18,961 nt of DNA. It comes from an uncultured Lachnospiraceae bacterium (GTDB lineage: Bacteria; Bacillota; Clostridia; Lachnospirales; Lachnospiraceae). Position numbers and translations under genes: made by a program. Positions within the stretch are counted from its first letter, which is position 1, and each line of letters opens with the position of its first letter. Below, piece after piece: positions 15,673-18,961 of this stretch. The notes under the pieces were generated by a model, which worked only from the letters and a program-made list of their open reading frames with translations, did not search any database and had not been told where the DNA came from. The DNA is taken from positions 1-18,961 of the forward strand of contig CABUZU010000028.1 of NCBI GenBank assembly GCA_902496125.1, read 5' to 3'.

Positions 15673-16056
15673 TTACTTTTCATCAAAAAATTCAATTTCT
15701 TCTCCAAGTGGACCTTTACAAAAAGCAATTCTTGCTGGACAATTAGGGTTTCCTGCAATGAAAACTTCTTTTGGCTCTACACTGATTTCATATCCTGCCT
15801 CTCTTACTGCCTTCACGCAAGCATCTACATCATCGGTTGCAAGTGCAAAATGACGAATCACTCCTTGTTCTGTTATTGAATCTACATTTTTAAATACTTC
15901 AATTAGTCCACTGCCAGTATTAAACATAATGCCACCGTCCCACTCTCTTTTTACTGGCATCTCTAAAACCGTTCCATAGAACTTAACAATTTTTTCATAT
16001 TCCCTCTCAGTTTCGCATTTGATACATGCATGATGAATTCCTTTAATTAAACTCAT
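15673..16056 (-). CDS. Small VOC-fold (glyoxalase/bleomycin-resistance superfamily) protein
   Basis: This 127-residue protein has the paired beta-alpha-beta-beta-beta halves of the vicinal oxygen chelate superfamily. Likely metal ligands are His8 (or His9) in IHHACI, Glu53 in GLIEVF, His69 in RHFAL and Glu122 in EEIEFF, which are the positions used by glyoxalase I-type enzymes. All four are present, so a metal-dependent lyase, isomerase or dioxygenase role is possible. The family is too broad to name a substrate. GGAGG lies 8 bases before the ATG. It diverges from the ABC importer genes. Confidence 0.85.
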   Translation of the reverse strand: MSLIKGIHHACIKCETEREYEKIVKFYGTVLEMPVKREWDGGIMFNTGSGLIEVFKNVDSITEQGVIRHFALATDDVDACVKAVREAGYEISVEPKEVFIAGNPNCPARIAFCKGPLGEEIEFFDEK

Positions 16057-16081
16057 GATTTTTTCCTCCGTTTTTATTTTT

Positions 16082-16090
16082 AGTATAGCA
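16082..16090 (-). promoter_or_regulatory. Extended -10 of the VOC gene
   Basis: The minus strand reads TGCTATACT (extended -10, identical to that of the lactate operon promoter), about 25 bases before the VOC ATG. The expected -35 position reads TACCAT, a poor match, which would suit an activator-dependent promoter. Confidence 0.5.
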
Positions 16091-16109
16091 TAATTTTTTA
16101 TTTTATGGT

Positions 16110-16134
16110 ATAGTATAGAAGTTTTCTATACTAT
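16110..16134. promoter_or_regulatory. Perfect 11-bp inverted repeat between divergent genes
   Basis: ATAGTATAGAA (16110-16120) and TTCTATACTAT (16124-16134) flank GTT. The palindrome lies just upstream of the VOC -35 position and upstream of the importer promoter, so a dimeric regulator bound here could act on both. No regulator gene lies nearby in the window. Confidence 0.6.
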
Positions 16135-16157
16135 TTTAATATTATAAATAAAATCTA

Positions 16158-16187
16158 TTGGACTTATAACAATAATTTATGTATAGT
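16158..16187 (+). promoter_or_regulatory. Putative sigma-A promoter of the ABC importer
   Basis: TTGGAC (16158-16163) is followed after 18 bases by TATAGT (16182-16187). It lies about 40 bases before the binding-protein ATG. Confidence 0.5.
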
Positions 16188-16224
16188 AGATAAATAACGC
16201 ATAAGATTTTAAGGAGGAATTCGA

Positions 16225-17814
16225 ATGAGAAAAACATTATCTCGCATCTTTGCAGTATCTGTTTGTATGGCAATGTTTTTAACTGGTTGTTCAGGAAGCA
16301 CTAGCAATAACAATACAACTTCTAAAGACAAGGCAACTGCAAGTGCAACAAGCACAGAAACAAAAGACGAAATACATATCGCTGTTTCTGCTAACCCACC
16401 AACACTTGATACACAGATTAGTAACTCTAACATTGTAGGTGAAATTGCAAACTGTATCTATGAGCCACTATTTGCAATTGATAAAAACTATGAAGCACAG
16501 CCTGTTCTTGCAGAATCTTATTCTGTAAGTGATGACGGTAAAGAATATACCATCAAAGTTCGTCAGGGTGTTAAATTCCACAATGGCGATGAAATGACAG
16601 CAGATGACGTAGTTGCATCTATGAACCGTTGGGTTAAAAAATCACCAAAGGCTAATACCTTAATTGGTGATTCTAAATTTGAAAAAGTTGACGATTACAC
16701 TGTTAAAATGACAGTTAAGAAAGCTTCATCTGATATTATGAATATTTTAGCTAACCCTGTTATGTTCGGTGCTATTTATCCTGCAAAAGTTGTAGAAGCA
16801 GATACCGATGCTGGAATTACTGAATACATTGGTACTGGTCCATATAAACTTGCTGAATGGAAACAAGACCAATACATCAAATTAGAAAGAAATGATGATT
16901 ACAAGGCAAATGACAATGCAACCTCTGGTCTTGCTGTTAAGAAAACTGCTGCAACTAAAACAATTTACTTTGATTTTGTACCCGATGCTTCTACTCGTAT
17001 CGCTGGTGCTAAGAGCGGTCAGTATGACATCGTGGAAGAAATTCCATTAGACAACTATGAAGAAGTTTCAAAAGAACAAAATCTTAAATTAGAAGTTACA
17101 AAGGGTGGTACATTAAACCTTTTCCTTAACACAACAGAAGGAATTATGGCTAATCAAGATATGAGACAGGCTATTTTAGCTGCTCTTAACTGCGATGACA
17201 TTCTTCTTGCATGTTATGGAAATGAAGACCTTTATGAAAAGAACCCTGGTTGGTTTAACCCTTCCGATACTCAGTGGGGAACTGATTCTGGTAAAGAATA
17301 TTACAACCAGAACAACCCAGATAAAGCAAAAGAATTACTAAAAAAAGCTGGCTACAATAACGAAGAACTTTTACTTGTAACCACTCCTGATTATCCTGAA
17401 ATGTACAATGCTACTTTAGTTATCCAAGAAGAATTAAAAAACGTTGGTATTAACGCTAAAGTAGATTCTTATGATTTTAGTACTTTCATGGAACATCGTT
17501 CCGACCCTAAACAATTTAGTATGTATGTTACAAGTAATAGCTACAATGTACTTCCTATCCAATTATCCGTTCTTGATAAAGGTTGGGCAGGACTTGATGC
17601 CAAAGAAGTAACCGATGGAATTTCTGCAATCCGTTATGCGAAGTCTACTGAAGATGCTTCTGCTGCATGGAAAGACTTACAAGGATTCTTATATGAATAT
17701 GGTGCTGCATCTGTTTTAGGACATTACACCAATGTAAATGCTCTTAATAAAAACGTGCAAAATTATGAATTTTTAAGATTCCCAATTTATAGCAATGTAA
17801 CAGTTACAAAATAA
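16225..17814 (+). CDS. ABC transporter substrate-binding lipoprotein, peptide/nickel (SBP_bac_5) family
   Basis: This is a 529-residue extracellular lipoprotein. A signal peptide ends in the lipobox LTGC with Cys22, followed by a Ser/Thr/Asn-rich linker to about residue 48. The family-5 fold then shows PPTLDTQISNSNIVGEIANC, YEPLFAID, LAESYSVSDDGKEYTIKVR, VKFHNGDEMTADDVVASMNRW and GTGPYKLAEW, all typical of DppA/OppA/NikA relatives. The ligand (peptide, nickel complex, sugar oligomer) cannot be told from these motifs. AAGGAGG lies 7 bases before the ATG. It is the first gene of an importer operon, and the hairpin after it should make it more abundant than the permeases. Confidence 0.92.
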   Translation: MRKTLSRIFAVSVCMAMFLTGCSGSTSNNNTTSKDKATASATSTETKDEIHIAVSANPPTLDTQISNSNIVGEIANCIYEPLFAIDKNYEAQPVLAESYSVSDDGKEYTIKVRQGVKFHNGDEMTADDVVASMNRWVKKSPKANTLIGDSKFEKVDDYTVKMTVKKASSDIMNILANPVMFGAIYPAKVVEADTDAGITEYIGTGPYKLAEWKQDQYIKLERNDDYKANDNATSGLAVKKTAATKTIYFDFVPDASTRIAGAKSGQYDIVEEIPLDNYEEVSKEQNLKLEVTKGGTLNLFLNTTEGIMANQDMRQAILAALNCDDILLACYGNEDLYEKNPGWFNPSDTQWGTDSGKEYYNQNNPDKAKELLKKAGYNNEELLLVTTPDYPEMYNATLVIQEELKNVGINAKVDSYDFSTFMEHRSDPKQFSMYVTSNSYNVLPIQLSVLDKGWAGLDAKEVTDGISAIRYAKSTEDASAAWKDLQGFLYEYGAASVLGHYTNVNALNKNVQNYEFLRFPIYSNVTVTK

Positions 17815-17822
17815 TCTACATC

Positions 17823-17859
17823 AAAACGGTGGGCAGCCAATGCAGCTCACCGTTTTTTT
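17823..17859 (+). terminator. Intrinsic terminator/attenuator between binding protein and permease
   Basis: AAAACGGTGGGC (17823-17834) pairs with GCTCACCGTTTT (17845-17856) with one G-T wobble, followed by a T run ending at 17859. The permease ribosome site AGGAGG begins at the very next base. Partial read-through would let the binding protein be made in excess. Confidence 0.85.
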
Positions 17860-17869
17860 AGGAGGCTCT

Positions 17870-18820
17870 ATGTTATCTTATATTGGAAAAAGAATATTGT
17901 CACTTGTCCCAGTTATGTTGGTTGTATCATTCGTTGCTTTCTTAATTGTATATATCATACCCGGTGGACCTGCAACAGCAATTCTTGGAATGGAAGCAAC
18001 TCCTGATAAAATCAATGAACTCAATAATCAACTTGGTTTTAACCGTCCATTCTTCGTTCAATATGTGGACTGGTTTGTTAATGTTTTACATGGAAACTGG
18101 GGAGAATCCTATTTCCTGAACCAATCTGTAACCTCAGCAATTGCCGAATACTTCGGTCCTACTCTAAGTCTTGCTATTTTTGCACAGATTTTTGCTCTTA
18201 TTTTTTCGATTCCACTTGGAATTTTAGCAGCATATAAAAGAGGTAGTGCTCTTGATGTCGCAGCAGTTTCTGTTTCTCTAATTGGTTGTGCTCTTCCTGG
18301 ATTCCTATTAAGTATGTTCTTAATGCTTGTTTTTAGTGTATACCATCAATGGTTCCCAGTTGCTGGTTATGCACCACTATCTTCTGGACTTATTGAACAT
18401 CTAAAATATCTATTTGTTCCTGCTCTTTCACTTGGAATTGTTCAAGCTGCTTATTTAACTCGAATGACAAGAACGGCTTTATTAGATGTACTTTATAAAA
18501 ATTATATTCATACAGCTCGTGCCAAAGGTTTAAAAGAAATGAAGGTGCTTTTAGTTTATGGTCTTAAAAATGCAGCGCCTATTATTTTAACTGCAATCGG
18601 TCAGTCCTTTGGTAGCTTAATTACTGGTACCATTGTTACCGAAACTTTATTTAACATTCCTGGACTTGGTATGCTTACCATGTCTTCTATCAATAGACGA
18701 GATGTGTTTGTCATTCAGGGTGTTGTATTATTTGTAACCTTTTTATATGTTTTAGTAAATCTGGCGGTAGATGTCTTATATGGTTTTGTAGACCCTAGAC
18801 TTCATCCAAATCGTAAATAA
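17870..18820 (+). CDS. ABC transporter permease, DppB/OppB type
   Basis: This is a 316-residue inner-membrane permease with six predicted helices. The N-terminal MLSYIGKRILSLVPVMLVVS and IIPGGPATAILG are typical of DppB/OppB, as is HGNWGESY. The EAA loop that meets the ATPase reads HTARAKGLKEMKVLLVYGLK, and the end is DVLYGFVDPRL. I chose the ATG at 17870 because AGGAGG (17860-17865) stands directly before it; the in-frame ATG 30 bases upstream lies inside the terminator hairpin. It works with the partial permease that follows and with ATPases that must lie outside the window. Confidence 0.93.
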   Translation: MLSYIGKRILSLVPVMLVVSFVAFLIVYIIPGGPATAILGMEATPDKINELNNQLGFNRPFFVQYVDWFVNVLHGNWGESYFLNQSVTSAIAEYFGPTLSLAIFAQIFALIFSIPLGILAAYKRGSALDVAAVSVSLIGCALPGFLLSMFLMLVFSVYHQWFPVAGYAPLSSGLIEHLKYLFVPALSLGIVQAAYLTRMTRTALLDVLYKNYIHTARAKGLKEMKVLLVYGLKNAAPIILTAIGQSFGSLITGTIVTETLFNIPGLGMLTMSSINRRDVFVIQGVVLFVTFLYVLVNLAVDVLYGFVDPRLHPNRK

Positions 18821-18834
18821 AGGGGGAATGAAAA

Positions 18835-18961
18835 ATGCATTTTACAAGAAAAAGTATGTCACAAGCCAGTGAGGCCATTTTTAAAGAACAAAGGCAAATT
18901 CGCAAAGAAAAACTCCTTGCAAATCCAGCTTTAATTATCGGTGCCATTGGGTTTCTTATTA
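18835..18961 (+). CDS. ABC transporter permease, DppC/OppC type (start only)
   Basis: The first 42 codons are present before the window ends. They read a basic, soluble N-terminus (SEAIFKEQRQIRKEKLLANP) followed by the start of a hydrophobic helix (ALIIGAIGFLI), as in DppC/OppC permeases. An AGGGGG lies 8 bases before the ATG at 18835. The ATG 7 bases upstream is in another frame and stops after 14 codons. Confidence 0.75.
   Translation, partial: MHFTRKSMSQASEAIFKEQRQIRKEKLLANPALIIGAIGFLI

Noticed and set aside
15619..15879. Plus-strand 86-codon open frame opposite the VOC gene
   Set aside because: It overlaps the VOC gene and the nuclease-like remnant on the other strand, and its composition is Phe/Cys-rich as expected from an antisense frame.
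17840..17869. ATG at 17840 as the start of the DppB-like permease
   Set aside because: It lies in the loop of the terminator hairpin; the AGGAGG at 17860-17865 points to the ATG at 17870, and the protein then starts with the usual MLSYIGKR.

Overview
The window is AT-rich DNA with strong GGAGG-type ribosome sites, U-tract hairpin terminators and protein families typical of anaerobic low-GC Gram-positives. A Clostridia member, probably a gut-type Lachnospiraceae, is the best guess (inference from the electron-bifurcating lactate operon, multidomain hybrid sensor kinase, BCCT carrier and MttB-like methyltransferase). There are no tRNA or rRNA genes, no CRISPR array and no intact insertion sequence.

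Region 1 (1-4422, minus strand) is a lactate oxidation operon, etfB-etfA-lctD-lctP, equivalent to lctBCDE of Acetobacterium-type bacteria. It has a good extended -10 promoter with a GntR/PdhR-like operator (ATTGGT-N3-ACCAAT) exactly over the predicted start site. The last gene, the lactate permease, is about half the usual length, and the bases after its stop look like a decayed C-terminal end.

Region 2 (4563-7948, minus strand) encodes a hybrid histidine kinase (GAF, two sensor repeats, HisKA, HATPase, receiver). It is fused in frame to a broken upstream gene, a GGDEF-type N-terminal half with a stop at codon 8.

Region 3 (7957-15406) is the most interesting part. It is a compact, apparently self-sufficient sigma-54 module: a BCCT transporter, rpoN itself, an MFS transporter and a PAS-AAA+-Fis activator on the minus strand, diverging from a non-pyrrolysine MttB-family methyltransferase on the plus strand. 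Two textbook -24/-12 promoters are visible, one before the methyltransferase and one before MFS-rpoN-BCCT. A tandem 43-bp repeat with dyad symmetry lies in the enhancer position between the activator and the methyltransferase. The sigma factor therefore appears to drive its own operon together with transporters and a methylated-amine enzyme. The natural reading is a substrate-induced quaternary-amine (betaine/carnitine-like) uptake and demethylation system, but the substrate is not shown by the sequence and no corrinoid protein lies in the window.

Region 4 (15361-18961) starts with a frameshifted, truncated remnant resembling a PD-(D/E)XK restriction endonuclease, followed by a small VOC-fold protein, both on the minus strand. 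A divergent promoter region with a perfect 11-bp inverted repeat comes next. A peptide/nickel-type ABC importer then runs off the right edge: lipoprotein binding protein, terminator-like attenuator, first permease, and the start of the second permease.
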